Assembly (NCBI GenBank): GCA_013146195.2
Contig: CM028377.1
Coordinates: 23,489,980-23,553,979, forward strand
Reading direction: 5' to 3'
Length of the DNA stretch: 64,000 nucleotides
From: Codonopsis lanceolata
Taxonomy: Eukaryota; Streptophyta; Magnoliopsida; Asterales; Campanulaceae
Shown here piece after piece: positions 33,606 to 46,103 of this stretch. The first letter of the stretch is position 1. Each line of letters starts with the position of its first letter. The notes under the pieces are model-generated. The model did no database searches. It was given only the letters and a program-made list of their open reading frames with translations, and was not told where the DNA came from. The translations under genes and the position numbers were made by a program.

Positions 33606-33677
33606 AATATCACCATCTCTCTGGGTATAATTAGTGAGGAGATAATAATATTATCCGGGTAACTCATGTTTAGACCA

Positions 33678-34422
33678 TGTAAAAGTAAAATAGGGTTATC
33701 CTATTTTATTAATTGTTGTTCTCTTTCTTAGTCCAAAAACAATGTTAAGTAGTTACCATATTTAATACTTTCAAAAATTCTCAAGAGTCCATTTTTAAAT
33801 TTGACTAAATCTTTGGTAAAATCTTTCTTTTAAATAAAGAAACCATTTTTGGAAACTAATCTTTTTATTTCCTAATTCTATGGTTCATTGGAGAGTTTGG
33901 TTTTTTTGTTTCCACATGACTCTAATTCGTGTATAAAAGGGAGAACAACTCGTGCAGATTGGATAGACACTTAGAGAGAAAAACAACAGAAAGAGAAAAG
34001 CTAAGAGCTTGCTTGGAGTATTCGTTGCAGCTTTGAATGCAGTTGCATCGACAAATGCATTGGCAATGTGTTTGCTTTCTAGTTGTTAGAAAACTGATTT
34101 TTTTAATCACACGTTTGCTTTATAGCGTATTTGTGGGTTTTTTCTACAGACTTCATAGTCTTGTTAAAGGGTTTGGTATTTTGTTAGTTTTTCATTGTTT
34201 CTTTGTAAGACATAATTTTTATAGTGAAATCTTTTTTGTCATAGGGGATCTACAAGCATTACTTGTAGATTGAAAGTTTAAATCTTTGTTTTGATTATTG
34301 CTTTATTGATAAAGTCTTGCTCTATTTGTTATTTAATATGTTTGGTCAATGACCTCTGAATGCAACTGCATCCTAAGCTGCATTGACATTATTCTTGAAT
34401 CATAACTACTAGTGCACTTTCA
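33678..34422 (+). repeat. 5' LTR of the copia element
   Basis: TGTAAAAGTAAAATAGGG ... GTGCACTTTCA. A TATA box (GTGTATAAAAGGG) lies near 33931. Confidence 0.88.
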
Positions 34423-34424
34423 AT

Positions 34425-34437
34425 TGGTATTAGAGCC
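34425..34437 (+). promoter_or_regulatory. Primer binding site (tRNA-Met type)
   Basis: TGGTATTAGAGCC, three bases after the LTR. It matches the usual copia PBS TGGTATCAGAGCC with one C-to-T change. Confidence 0.85.
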
Positions 34438-34476
34438 TTCTCTTGACATCACTAAGAGAAGATTCTGGTTGTAGCC

Positions 34477-36262
34477 ATGATGGATTCTCAATATGAGAAT
34501 GTTGTTCGTCCCCCTACCTTGACGAATGTAAATTACTCAATTTGGAAAGTCAAGATGCATATATTCATCAAATTAATTAATGAAGCAAGTGTGACTTGCT
34601 ATGTTGAATGGGTGGACTCCACCTAGAACAACTGACACTGATGGTGATGTTAAAATCACCAACGAGGCAAATTGGACCATTGAAGATAGAATCACAACTT
34701 TTTTTAATTCTAAGTCTCTTTCAACCATATACAAGGCCTTAGATGCCAACACGAGTTATTGCAAATTATGACTCTGCTAAAGATGTTTGGGAGGCCCTTC
34801 AAACCTTATGCGAAGGACCTGCTAATGTTCTTGCTTCCAAACTTAGAATGCTTACCACTCAATTTGAAAACACTAAAATGAATGAGAATGATGATATTAT
34901 GTCTTATTATGGTAGATTACTTGATATATCCAATATTGTTCTTGCTTTATGTGATTCTATCACCAATGATCGTCTTGTGAGTAAGATGATGCGCACTCTG
35001 TCCGAAAGATTTAATACCAATATTTGTGCTATTGAGGAAGCTCATGACATTGATAAAATGAGTTTTGACAAACTAGCTGGCATTCTTCAAAATCTTGAGT
35101 TAAATTTCAATGAGCAAATAAAGCAAAAAGTCAAAGGTGCATCATCCTCTACTCTTTCTGTAAAAAGCATTGCCTTACCTTCTGTTGTTGATGCGTCTTC
35201 TGACTTGCTTGAATTACACAAAGAAATTGAAGAATCTGATTTTGGTGAAGACTATATGGCTCTTTTAACAACAAAGTTTAAAAACATTTTGAAAGCAAAA
35301 GGACAAAATAGATCTCCATCTTCAAACTCAAAAGTTGTTTTCAAGCGTGATCCTTGGAAGTTTGTTCCCAAAGAAAACTCATTCCAAACCCCTGAAAAAC
35401 TTTTTACCAACTCTTTTGCTAAACAAACTACATCTAGCGGTCAAAATATTGATTTTATTTAATGTAGGGCTTGTCAAGGGTTTGGTCATTATGCTAATCA
35501 ATGTGTTAATACTTTACGTAAGATGGGTTTGAAGTTCTCTGCTACTTTAAGTGACAGTGATAATGAAGATTCAGATGATCATATCTCACAACAGTGCAAT
35601 TTCTATAGATTAATCATGCAGCTGTTTCACGTGGTGAAGCTCGCAATGCAACTGCATCAGAAGCTGGGATGATTATTTTTGCTTTAATTCTTCCATAACT
35701 TAAGATACTATAGGTACTCCAGAGTTAGAATGCAAAGAAGAATATGAACTAATGAAAGCTTACAAGGAACTATACAATGATTGGGAGAAAAGAGCTTCCC
35801 AAATCAAGATTCTTGTAAGAACAAATTAAGCACTCAAGAAGGAGAATGAAAATCAAAAGAAGTGCATTTCAAGGTTAGAGTGTTTGCTCACAAAGAAGGA
35901 TGATGAGTTAGAATCATTGAAAGGTGAGCTTGACAAAGCCAATGACTATGGCTAATTAAGTGGAATTCAGGTAAACTCAAACTTGATGATATGTTGAAGT
36001 TTGGACAGAATGGTAAAATTGGACTTGGGTTTAAACCACAAATCTTTGTCAAGACATGTGAAGGAACCTCATCATCTTCTTTTGAACCAAAACAACCCTC
36101 ACATACCTTCCAAAGCACCAACTTCTTTGAAAAACCTAGATCTAGGAAGAGAAATTTTGTGTGTCACTACTGCCATAGACCTAGACACATTCAGTCGTTC
36201 CGCTACCAGAAAAAGGTAGACTATGCTGAAGAAGTTAGACAAGCTTACCTGAACTGCAACTA
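34477..36262 (+). pseudogene. gag: copia (SIRE-like) gag
   Basis: ATG at 34477 (MMDSQYENVVRPP, NYSIWKVKMH). It is broken near 34620, then open from 34743 with the UBN2-type gag domain (YDSAKDVWEALQTLCEG, YYGRLLDISNIV, FDKLAGILQNLE). A TAA at 35461 stands where Gln is expected, just before the zinc knuckle CRACQGFGHYANQC. A second zinc-finger-like CHYCHRPRHIQSF near 36160 has lost its last Cys. Gag would build the particle. It cannot yield one polypeptide now. Confidence 0.82.
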
Positions 36263-36339
36263 AATGACAGAATCAGCAGCATCAGAAGCTGCATCGGTCG
36301 AAGAAGCTCAGAACTGCATGGGTTCCTAAAGGAACTTGA

Positions 36340-36735
36340 CAAAATAGAGTGGCAGAGAGAAAGAATCGCACATTGCAAGAGATGGCTAGGGTCATGTTAA
36401 GTTCAAAAAATTTGTCAAAAAGATTTTGGGCTAAAGCTTTAAACAAAACTTGTCATATTGGTAATCGAGTTTACTTGAGACCAGGTAGTACATGACTCCC
36501 TATGAAATTTTGCTTGGAAAGAAACCTACCTTGAAATATTTTCATGTCTTTGGGTGTGTGTGTGTTACTTGCTTACTAATAGGGATCATTTTTTCAAGTT
36601 TGATCCAAAGAGTGACAAGTGTGTTTTCATGGGGTACTCAACTATTCGTGCATATAAGGTGTTTAACCTTAGAACAAAAACTATTATGGAGCCTCTGAAT
36701 GTTGTCTTTGATGACCTAACATATCTTTGACACAA
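36340..36735 (+). pseudogene. copia integrase fragment
   Basis: NRTLQEMARVMLSSKNLSKRFWAKALN, MTPYEILLGKKPTLKYFHVFG and the following capsule-like NLRTKTIMEPLNVV are integrase sequences on the C-terminal side of the catalytic core. The gag-like WVPKGT at about 36330 joins almost directly to this, so the protease, the zinc-binding domain and most of the catalytic core are deleted. Confidence 0.75.
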
Positions 36736-37099
36736 AACTGTTGAGGATGAAATTTCAAGTTTGCTTCATTTTGATGATCTTGGATCAACTTCAAAAGATT
36801 CAGCATCTGCAGAAAATGGACAATCAGACACTGTTCCAGACCCACAAAATATAGAAGATGAAAATTCTGGAAACTCTTAAAATACGGATGCAGTTTCTGA
36901 TGCAGCTGCGTTGGAAAATGCATTGGTCAAAACTTCTGGAGAAGTTCTGGAGAAGGTGATACTGAAACACAACATGCAGAAACCAATCCCACTGTGATTG
37001 ATCGAAGTCGGGATGTTCTCAACCATATATAGAAAGATCATCCAACCTCTCAAGTGATAGGTAATGTGCATGGTGGCATGTCCACAAGAAAAAAAAAGG

Positions 37100-38464
37100 T
37101 GATAGGAGCACAATTGTGTGATATTATTAGTCGATTTTGTGATTAATTATAGAGTAAATATTACACTTTTGGTTGTTTTGTACTTGTTAATGATTGTAGG
37201 TATGAAGGGAGCTGACAAAAGAGGGAAACGAAGCAAAAGTGTTGGATTGCAAGAAAACGAAATTTTGTGGTGTCACGTGGGCATGTGCTATTTAATTTCC
37301 AAATTGAAGTTGATGTTCAACTTGCTGAATGACTATCCAACAGATTTTCTAGACAGTTAGAGAGTTGTTTCCTCTTCCTAACTTATTTCTTTGTTGAAGG
37401 AAAACTGCTTGGGTAGTTATTTAGTAGTTTTAGGAAGTTAAGAATAGTTTTTATTGATAGAAAAACTGCTAAGTAGTGGCTTTAGTGGGGGGGGGGAAAG
37501 GAGGTCATATATAGGCTGGGAATTGCAGTAACTGGGCAATAATTTTGGGAGAAAAGTAACACAAAATTGTTGGGAGAGAAAGTGGTATTCTTTCTTTAGT
37601 TTAACATTACTTGTTGGAGCATTTTGTTCTTGGTATTTGTAAGTTAATTTAATTATGTTTAGTAGCTAAATATTTTCTTCAAGACAATAAACAATTAAAT
37701 CTCCAACATTTTTACTTCTGTGAGATCTAATGAAATTAATCCTTGTTTCATTACAAATATTTGTTTGTTCTCCAATTAGCACGTTGTATGACTATTGTGT
37801 TTAATTAATGTTTGTGGCCAGAATATTAATTAAAATTATAGTTTAAGGCTAGTTAACATTGTTGATCCGTAATTGTCCTCAGTTTTAACAAAGTGGCGAG
37901 TAATACACCTTTTAGGCATCCACAATCATAATCGGACCGTATTACGGGAACGAATAATCTTAGTTACATGTTATTACTTCAATAAGCATGACTTTGAATC
38001 AGGTCTCTCTCTTCTTAATGCAATCGAGATTATTAAATCTTACGAGCGTCTCGGAGGTTGTAATTCGGTTAGACGATAGTTAACGAGCTTCTCTTGATTA
38101 TCAATACGGTAAGGAGAGATTTGGTGTTGGGCGTTTGTCGATACTTATAACTGATTTATTTGTGATTAAATGAGATATCTTTGCATCAATGATCAGAAGT
38201 AAAATGCGAGATGAAAATTGGTTCATTGACTGGACTTTTACTTTATTGAATTTAACCAAGTTTTAATCTGTTAGTCTAATTTTCAGTTAATTAGTACGTT
38301 AGTCAATTCTTAGTTAATTGAAAATCTCAATTTAATTTTTTTAATTACTTAGTAAAATTCTAAAAGGAATAAGTACAACGTTCCCTGTGGATACGATCCC
38401 GACTTACCTTATACTCGTTATTAGGAAAGTAGGAGAATTAACTTTGACGATTTGACACACGTCA
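37100..38464 (+). repeat. 5' LTR of the Athila-like element
   Basis: TGATAGGAGCACAATTGTG ... GACACACGTCA. It contains a G10 run near 37487 that is G4 in the other LTR. CATATATAGG near 37506 may be its TATA box. Confidence 0.9.
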
Positions 38465-38469
38465 AATTT

Positions 38470-38487
38470 TGGCGCCGTTGCCGGGGA
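38470..38487 (+). promoter_or_regulatory. Primer binding site (tRNA-Asp)
   Basis: TGGCGCCGTTGCCGGGGA is a perfect complement of the plant tRNA-Asp 3' end, five bases after the LTR. Confidence 0.92.
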
Positions 38488-38535
38488 ACGGTTTTGCTAT
38501 TTATTTCCTTTTAAGAATTTTATTGTAATGTTATT

Positions 38536-39454
38536 ATGGCTGAAAATGCTCAACAGTTTGGAACAAGGCAGTATGATCCAGAGCAAGATTAATGAGGTAA
38601 ATGCTTTTTCTATGGATCATACAGTAGACAAATTAACTTCTGTTTTGGAGAAATTAGTCTTAGGGCAAGTTCAACAAGTCAAGGCGTGTGGAATCTGCGC
38701 GAATGTTGGTCATCCAACTAATATGTGTCCTACTTTACAAGAGGATCTGAATGAGCAGGTAAATGTTGTTGGAGGGTTTCAATGGCAACAACAAAGAAAA
38801 TATGATCCGTACTCCAACAATTATAATCCTGGATGGCATGATCATCCGAATCTAAGTTATGGAAATAGAAATTCGAACTTTCCACAACAACAAATTCGGC
38901 CATCATTCCAACCATCTCAACCATCACATCCCTTTACTAGTTCAGGAACTCCACTTGAGAGTTTAATCAAGAGTTTGGTTGAAACGGTTCAACAAGATAA
39001 ACAGGAAACCAAGGCTAGAATAAAATCTCTTGAAAATCAAATTTCGCAGCTAGCCGTGTCCATGAGCAAGATGGAGGTAAACCAAGGAAGATTACCTTTT
39101 CAAGTTAAAAAGAATCCTCGAGAAAATGAAGAAATTGCACAGGAGAAAAAGTCAGTTGATAGCAGCAACAATGAAGAAAGTGTGCAACAACATGATTCAT
39201 TGAAGAAAGAAGTTGGAGAATTGGGTGCACAAAATCAGAAAATTGTCATCCTTCCACCTTTTCTAGGAAAATTTGCACTACAAAAGAAGGAAAATGATGA
39301 GAAGGAAATCTGGGATACTTTCCGCAAGGTCGAAATTAACAATCCTCTCTTGGATGCCATAAAACAAGTGCCTTGTTATGCTAAGCTTCTCAATGAACTG
39401 TTCATAAATAAAAATGAAGCTAGAATTAGTGCCCGTAAAATGCTTGATAAATAA
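38536..39454 (+). pseudogene. gag: Athila-like gag with N-terminal deletion
   Basis: The true start is probably ATG 38536 (MAENAQQFGTRQYDPEQD), but that frame stops at 38592. The rest is in another frame from there (INEVNAFSMDHTVDKLTSVL). The zinc knuckle is CGICANVGHPTNMC. It is followed by a Gln/Pro/Asn-rich stretch, a coiled coil (ARIKSLENQISQLAVSM) and IVILPPFLGKFALQKKE. The retrotransposon gag core domain expected between the start and the zinc knuckle is missing, which is an internal deletion at about 38592. The remaining 3' part is open to 39452. Confidence 0.75.
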
Positions 39455-40097
39455 AGATGTACCTTTCCAAGGCAGTAAGGAGGTACAAGGAAATACTATG
39501 GCATTTTATTCCACATTGGAGGTAACACCCAGGTTTGATTTTGCTTCTTTTTCATTACCATTTTTAAGTGGAAAAATTCTTCCTCCATTGCCAGTTATCA
39601 TTGGTAATAATTTGACCGAGTTGTAGGAAGAGTAGGCGTTGGGTCTAGCTACAGACGTTAAATAGCAGCGCTAATTGGGAGGCAACCCAAAGTTTTTTTT
39701 ATGCTATAATTTCCTGTTTTTACTAGTTTAAATTAATTTCTTTGCTGTTTTTCATTCTTTTTTTAGTTTTATTTGTAGCAGCAGATGTGTAATTTTACAG
39801 GAGAAAGATGCACATAATGTTCTGGTGCAGTTACTGAGAGCAGGACTTTTAAAAGTGCAGGTAACTCAAGGGTGCATTGACAGTTGAAACTACATGGGGT
39901 CAGTTGCCAAAAGAACAAAAGAGAACAAAAGAAAGCAGATGAGTAGTGAAGGAGACGTATAGGGGGTTAAAATCCCCAATTTTCACCTTTGTGGGTTTTC
40001 ACCCTCACTTCCCTTTTTCCAAAATTCAAGCGACATTTCTCTTCATCTCTTTCAAGTGAGCAATCTCCCATTGTTGTGTTGACATTCTTCAAGCTCC

Positions 40098-40253
40098 ATG
40101 GCTCCCAAGCAACGTCCTGCTCCATCAATGGCATTGCGGTGGCGTTCTAGCCGATTACTTGCATATATTCCTCGTTGGGTGATAGCGGCTACCAAAGCAA
40201 CGGTGGAGATTTCTACTTCCACTCCTTCATTAGTTTCACGTTCCTCGCCTTAA
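40098..40253 (+). pseudogene. Short frame in the Athila-like 3' region
   Basis: A 51-codon frame starting MAPKQRPAPSMALRWRSS. Athila elements often carry a 3' reading frame here that begins MAPK-like. This is a truncated remnant at best. Function unknown. Confidence 0.4.
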
Positions 40254-41795
40254 TCATATGCTCCGCCTCATGAATCTTCTGCTTCCTCGGGTAATGTTGC
40301 TTGCTTATTTTGAGTTTGTTGGTTTCTAGCCTCCGCCTCCGTCTGCTCCGTCTTCTTGCTATTGAAGTTGTCTTTCCCCCCTTTTTGTTTTGGTAATCTT
40401 TTTGTGTGGTACATTGGGGACAATGTACCGTTTTGGTGTGGGCGGATGCATGTTTTTGGGTATTTTTGTCGTGATTTGATCAATGATGTTGCTGGGGTGT
40501 TTGTGTTTTTATGTGCATTCTCATTGTGAAACAAGAAATTTTTGATACAAGATGGGCATGTTGAAATTTTTCTGCTCTAGTTTAAAAACATGTTTTCAAA
40601 AAAATATTTCTTCAACTATTATGTATGCATGTGTTGACTCTTAGCCTTTTTAAGTGAGTTTTTGGGCCAAATATGGAGCATTTCATACACTTTGCTCTCG
40701 GTTGTTCTTTGAGTGTTTCTCACACGCGGGTGTTAATTCTAGAACTTGCAATTTTGTATACATTTCGAGGTCACATCAATGAGTTCGTGCACCAATATGA
40801 TTAAGGCATTTAGGAATCACCCACTTTTAGCTATCTTTTTTCTATCCTACCCATTAATATTACCCTTTAGTTAACCCTTTTGAGCCTTACCCATTTATTT
40901 CCTTCAACCAAATTTCAATGAACCTTTGCTCGTTTGACTCTCATTTTGATTAACCTGATGTCAAGAATTGTAAGAGTATCATGTGAATCATAGTCTCAAT
41001 CCGGTATGTGAGTTGGAGATTTAAATTAAGTGAATCTTGTCTGGTACAAGAAAAAGGAGGAATTGAGTTTGGTTCTGCTTAGTTATGCGTGTAAATAAAA
41101 GTTTTAATTCATCTGTAGTTGCTGTAAAAAAAAGAAAAAAAAAAGCAAAGAAAGAAAAGAAATAAAAGTATGTAGTAGCAGACCAAAGCAGTTCAGAAAA
41201 AAGTTTCGGACTGAAGTCAAGTTCGAATATGCATTTTCAATTGTGCAGTTGTGCTATGATTAAGGGTTTATGTTTCATATGGACATAATTCAGTGATGGT
41301 TGAGCTATGAGTAATTCATGTGTTATTATTGCATTTTCTTTGACATTTTTAACTCACCTTGCAATCCTTATATCCTACCTTTTAACCCCTAGCCCAGTTA
41401 CAACTCTTAAAAGACCTTTTGATTGGTGTAATAGACTCATATTCAGTGATGGAGATTTGATCGATTTGCAAGCTTATGGTAATTTCATCCTGTCGTGTTG
41501 AGTTGAGTGCTTTATTATACATATCCATGTTTAAACACTGGAGTGAATGAGTGCCTTTGTGAGAATGGTTGAGACATGCATATGTAGGTGTTGAAGGATA
41601 CTTTTGGAGGTATGTTGGTTAATCTAGGTGGAAACATTTTAAGATGCCCATCACTTTCATTGAATTTCGAGTTTCCATATGATAATGCACATTGAAATAC
41701 ATGCATTGGAGTAATGTCAGATTTTCATGAGTTGTCTAGATTAGGGACAGTCAGATTTGTACAGATTCAGGATGCTTGAGGACAAGCATAGTTTA

Positions 41796-41810
41796 GGTGT
41801 GGGGGAATTT
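41796..41810 (+). promoter_or_regulatory. Polypurine tract region of the Athila-like element
   Basis: AGGTGTGGGGGAATTTT directly precedes the 3' LTR and follows GAGGACAAGCATAGTTT, a conserved Athila/Tat context for plus-strand priming. Confidence 0.75.
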
Positions 41811-43194
41811 TGATAGGAGCACAATTGTGTGATATTATTAGTCGATTTTGTGATTAATTATAGAGTAAATATTACACTTTTGGTTGTTTTGTGCTTGTTA
41901 ATGATTGTAGGTATGAAGGGAGCTGACAAAAGAGGGAAACTAAGCAAAAGTGTTGGATTGCAAGAAAACGAAATTCTGTGGTGTCACGTGGGCATGTGCT
42001 ATTTAATTTCGAAATTGAAGCTGATGTTCAATTTGCTGAATGACTGTCCAGCAGATTTTCTGGACAGTTAGAGAGTTGTTTCCTCTTCCTAACTTATTTC
42101 TTTGTTGAAGGAAAACTGCTTGGGTAGTTATTTAGTAGTTTTAGGAAGTTAAGAGTAGTTTTTATTGATAGAAAAACTGCTAAGTAGTGGCTTTAGTGGG
42201 GGGAAAAGGAGGTCATATATAGGCTGGGAATTGTAGTAACTGGGCAATAATTTTGGGAGAAAAGTAACACAAAATTGTTGGGAGAGAAAGTGTAAAGAAA
42301 GTGGTATTCTTTCTTTAGTGTAACATCACTTCTTGGAGCATTTTGTTCTTGGTATTTGTAAGTTAATTTAATTATGTTTAGTAGCTAAATATTTTCTTCC
42401 AGTCAATGAACAATTAAATCTCCAACATTTTTACTTCTGTGAGATCTAATGGAATTAATCCTTGTTTCATTACAAATATTTGTTCGTTTTCCAATTAGCA
42501 CGTTGTATGACTATTGTGTTTAATTAATGTTTGTGGCCGAATATTAATTAAAATAATAGTTTAAGGCTAGTTAACATTGTTGATCCGTAATTGTCCTCAG
42601 TTTTAACAAAGTGGCGAGTAATACACCTTTTAGGCATCCACAAGCATAATCAGACCGTATTACGGGAACGAATAATCTTAGTTACATGTTATTGCTTCTA
42701 TATGCATGACTTTGAATCGGGTCTCTCTCTTCTTAATGCAATCGAGATTATTAAATCTTACGAGCATCTCGGAGGTGTAATTCAGTTAGACGATAGTTAA
42801 CGAGCTTCTCTTGATTATCAATACGGTAAGGAGAGATTTGGTGTTGGGCGTTTGTCGATACTTATAACCGGTTTATTTGTGATTAAATGAGATATCTTTG
42901 CATCAATGATCAGAAGTAAAATGCGAGATGGAAATTGGTTCATTGACTGGACTTTTACTTTATTGAATTTAACCAAGTTTTAATCTGTTAGTCTAATTAA
43001 AACCTTTAATTTTCAGTTAATTAGTATGTTAGTCAATTCTTAGTTAATTGAAAATCTCAATTTAATTTTATTAATTACTTAGTAAAATTCTAAAAGGAAT
43101 AAGTACAACGTTCCCTATGGATACGATCCTGACTTACCTTATACTCGTTATTAGGAAAGTAGGAGAATTAACTTTGATGATTTGACACACGTCA
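41811..43194 (+). repeat. 3' LTR of the Athila-like element
   Basis: TGATAGGAGCACAATTGTG ... GACACACGTCA then AAAGG. It differs from the 5' LTR by scattered substitutions, a short tandem GTAAAGAAAG insertion near 42290 and the length of one G run. Confidence 0.9.
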
Positions 43195-43195
43195 A

Positions 43196-44815
43196 AAGGC
43201 AATGTTGATTATCATAAATTAGCATGCCTATCCTCTTTTGAATGTGAAGAATTTCATTTATCTTGCTATGCGTCAGAAATTGAACAAAAAAATGTGAGTG
43301 AGGATTTGAAAGATGAGTCTTGGATCAATGCTATTCAAGAAGAACTTGATCAATTTTTAAAAAATGATGTATGGTTTCTTGTGTATAGACCCACCTCTGT
43401 GAATGCTATTGGACCAAAACGGATTTTCAAAAACAAGTCAAATGAGGTGGGAGAGATGATTAGAAACAAGGCAAGACTTGTGGCTCAAAGGTACACACAT
43501 GTTGAGGGGGTGGATTTTGATGAAACTTTGCACATGTGTCCCGCATCGAGTCCATACGTTTTTTGCTTGCAATTGTTTACTTTCTAAATATTAATTACTC
43601 TTCAACAAATGGATGTGAAAAGTGTATTTTTAAATGACATTTTAGAAGAGGAAGTTTTTGTGGAACAACCAAAAAGATTTGAGGACCCTCATAAGCCAAA
43701 TGATGTTTACAAATTGAAAAAGGCTTTGTATGGTCTCAAACAAGCCCTAGAGCTTTGATATGAGAGATTTACAGACCATCTTTTAAAAAGTGGTTTTAAA
43801 AGGGGAGAAGTAGATAAAACATTATTTATTCAAAGAAAAGATAAGCACATTTTGATTGCTCAAATATATGTTGATGATATTGTGTTTGGGTCTACTTCCA
43901 AGTCCTTGGAAAAAGATTTTGTACATTGCATGACATCATCCTTTGAAATGAGCATGGTAGGAGAGTTGAGTTATATCTTTGGTATTCAAGTGAAACAAAT
44001 GCATGAAGGGATGTTCATTTATCAAGCTAAATATGCTATCAACTTGATGAAGAAATTCACTCATGATAATGTAAAGAAAAAGAAAACCTCAATGGGGATA
44101 TCTAATAAATTATCCAAAGAAGAGGATTGTGAAAGTGTGGATCACACTTTATGTAGAAGCATGATAGGAAGTTTGTTGTATTTGATCATCATACATCCTG
44201 ATATTATGTATAGTGTATGTTTGTGTGGTAGATATCAAGCAAACCCAAAAGTTATTCATTTAAAAGCTATCAAACGTACCATTCAATATGTTAGAGATAC
44301 AACCAATATGAGTTTGTGGTACACAAAAGAAACTAATACCAATTTAGTTGGTCTTAGTGATGTTGATTGGGCAGGTAGTGTAGATGAGATGAGATGTACA
44401 TCTGGTGGGTACTTTTACTTGGGAAATAACTTGGTTTAGTAAAAAAGAAAATTGTGTTGCCCTATCAACAGCTGAATCTGAATACATTGTAGTTGGTAGT
44501 GAGTGCACAAAACTTTTATGGATGAACCAAATGATCAAATATTATGGACTACATAGTGATGTGATAACCTTGTATTGTGATAACACCGGTGTAATTAAAA
44601 ATCCAGTTCAACATTCTCAAACAAAACACATTGATATAAGACATCATTTTATTAGAGACTTGGTTGAACAAGATGTTGTTTGCATAGAGCATGTTGGGAC
44701 AGAAAATCAATTGGCTGATATATTTACTAAGAGTCTAGATTCAGAGAGATTTTCCAAATTGAGGAAAATATCTCGATATGTGTGCCATGTGACTTTACAC
44801 TTAGTTAAAAAATAA
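43196..44815 (+). pseudogene. pol: copia reverse transcriptase and RNase H
   Basis: Continues the copia pol after the Athila-like insertion: DESWINAIQEELDQF, NKARLVAQRYTHVEGVDFDET, then MDVKSVFLND, YKLKKALYGLKQA, the intact catalytic box YVDDIVFGS (near 43868), SYIFGIQVKQ and RSMIGSLLYL. RNase H follows in a shifted frame: ALSTAESEYIVV, LYCDNTGVI, KHIDIRHHFIRD, LADIFTKSL. Breaks include a stop at 43585, a TGA near 43757 where Trp is expected, and a frameshift near 44440. The motifs fit the SIRE lineage. Confidence 0.88.
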
Positions 44816-45072
44816 ATAAATAAATAAATAGGCATCCTTGTATTTTGTCTTTAGGGGGCATTCTAGATCAATTGACTCACTTGTTATGCCTTGTGTTGTT
44901 GCTTGGGAATTACATTCTAATCCAGTTGTGGCTTTGGTTTATAATTTTCACTCTCTCTCCCAGTTATTGAGCTTGTTTAAAGCCCACAAAGGAAAGAGCT
45001 ACCTATGTACAAGGGTTGTAACATTTTCAATTGGTACTATGGAACTTTGGTTCACATAGGTTGATTGTTGAG

Positions 45073-46014
45073 TGATTTTTAGTTGATCACTAAATCCTAC
45101 CGCAAGCGCACGACTATTCCTGTAGTATTTGGGATGTCAATCCCACTGAGACTTTGAATCAAGTACCGAAGAACTCACAATTAAAATAATCTAGATGGAT
45201 TGATTTCAAAATTTTTGTTGTAATAAGTAAATTGAACTAACAAGACTAAATTAACTAAATTAAACACAAAACTGGATTTTCGATTAAAAACAATAATTAA
45301 AAAGCTTCTAGGATTTCGGTTCACCACAACAATGAATTTATAACTTCCGTAACAATCTTTTCATTCACAATGAATGTCACGTTTTGAAGGTGAATTGCAT
45401 AAAAATAGCTAATTGTATTCTTTCGAATTACTCTCAACCGTGCCTATATTAATTCAAATTTGATGTCTCGCTCAATGAATTAAACTAAACCCATTATGTC
45501 CTACAATTCATTTTAGCCTCTAGAAATTTAATTAACTGTCGTTCTCATGAATTTCTAGTTCGATTTTAAGGTTCCGTTACCTACACTTCTCCTTTCAGTC
45601 ATTCACTTTAGTAACTAAGATTATTGTATAAACGTAGTAGTTTCACCTTTCGGTCCTCGCTAGCACAATATTATACAATTATTAACAAAGCTAAAATCGA
45701 ATCAAAACGGGTAACATTCAAATAAACTGAAAGATAGAAAGTTTATTTATAAATCCATTACGGACTACACATAATCCTAAAATTAGAAAACTACTCACAC
45801 ATAATTAAAGAAACTAGCATAAATATTTTAAGAATAAACATGGAAATAAAAATAAAAGTAAAAAGAAGGGAAGACGAAGAACTTGATAACAAAAATACTT
45901 CCGAATGATGTATTCACGAACTAAAGTTTTCTTACAAAATTACTTCAAAATATTTATCTAACTATTTGAGAGGACAATTAGAAGTAAAAATTCTCTATCC
46001 CAAGGAGGGGAAAA

Positions 46015-46103
<89 letters not shown>

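Larger units (their letters stand above)
37100..43194 (+). mobile_element. Athila-like Ty3/gypsy element without pol, inserted in the copia element
   Basis: 6.1-kb element with LTRs of 1365 and 1384 bp and perfect TSD AAAGG (37095-37099, 43195-43199). It has a perfect tRNA-Asp PBS, part of gag, the Athila-type conserved GGGAGGCAACCC spacer, a long 3' region and the purine tract GTTTAGGTGTGGGGG. No protease, RT, RNase H or integrase sequence is present. It must have moved using proteins from a related element. The LTRs look only a few percent different by eye, so it is the youngest LTR insertion here. Confidence 0.88.

Noticed and set aside
37118..37360. 80-codon frame repeated at 41829-42071
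   Set aside because: It occurs in both LTRs of the Athila-like element and has no protein similarity, so it is an LTR frame duplicated with the LTR.
38470..38487. Sequence resembling part of a tRNA-Asp gene
   Set aside because: It is the antisense primer binding site next to an LTR and only 18 bp long, so not a tRNA gene.
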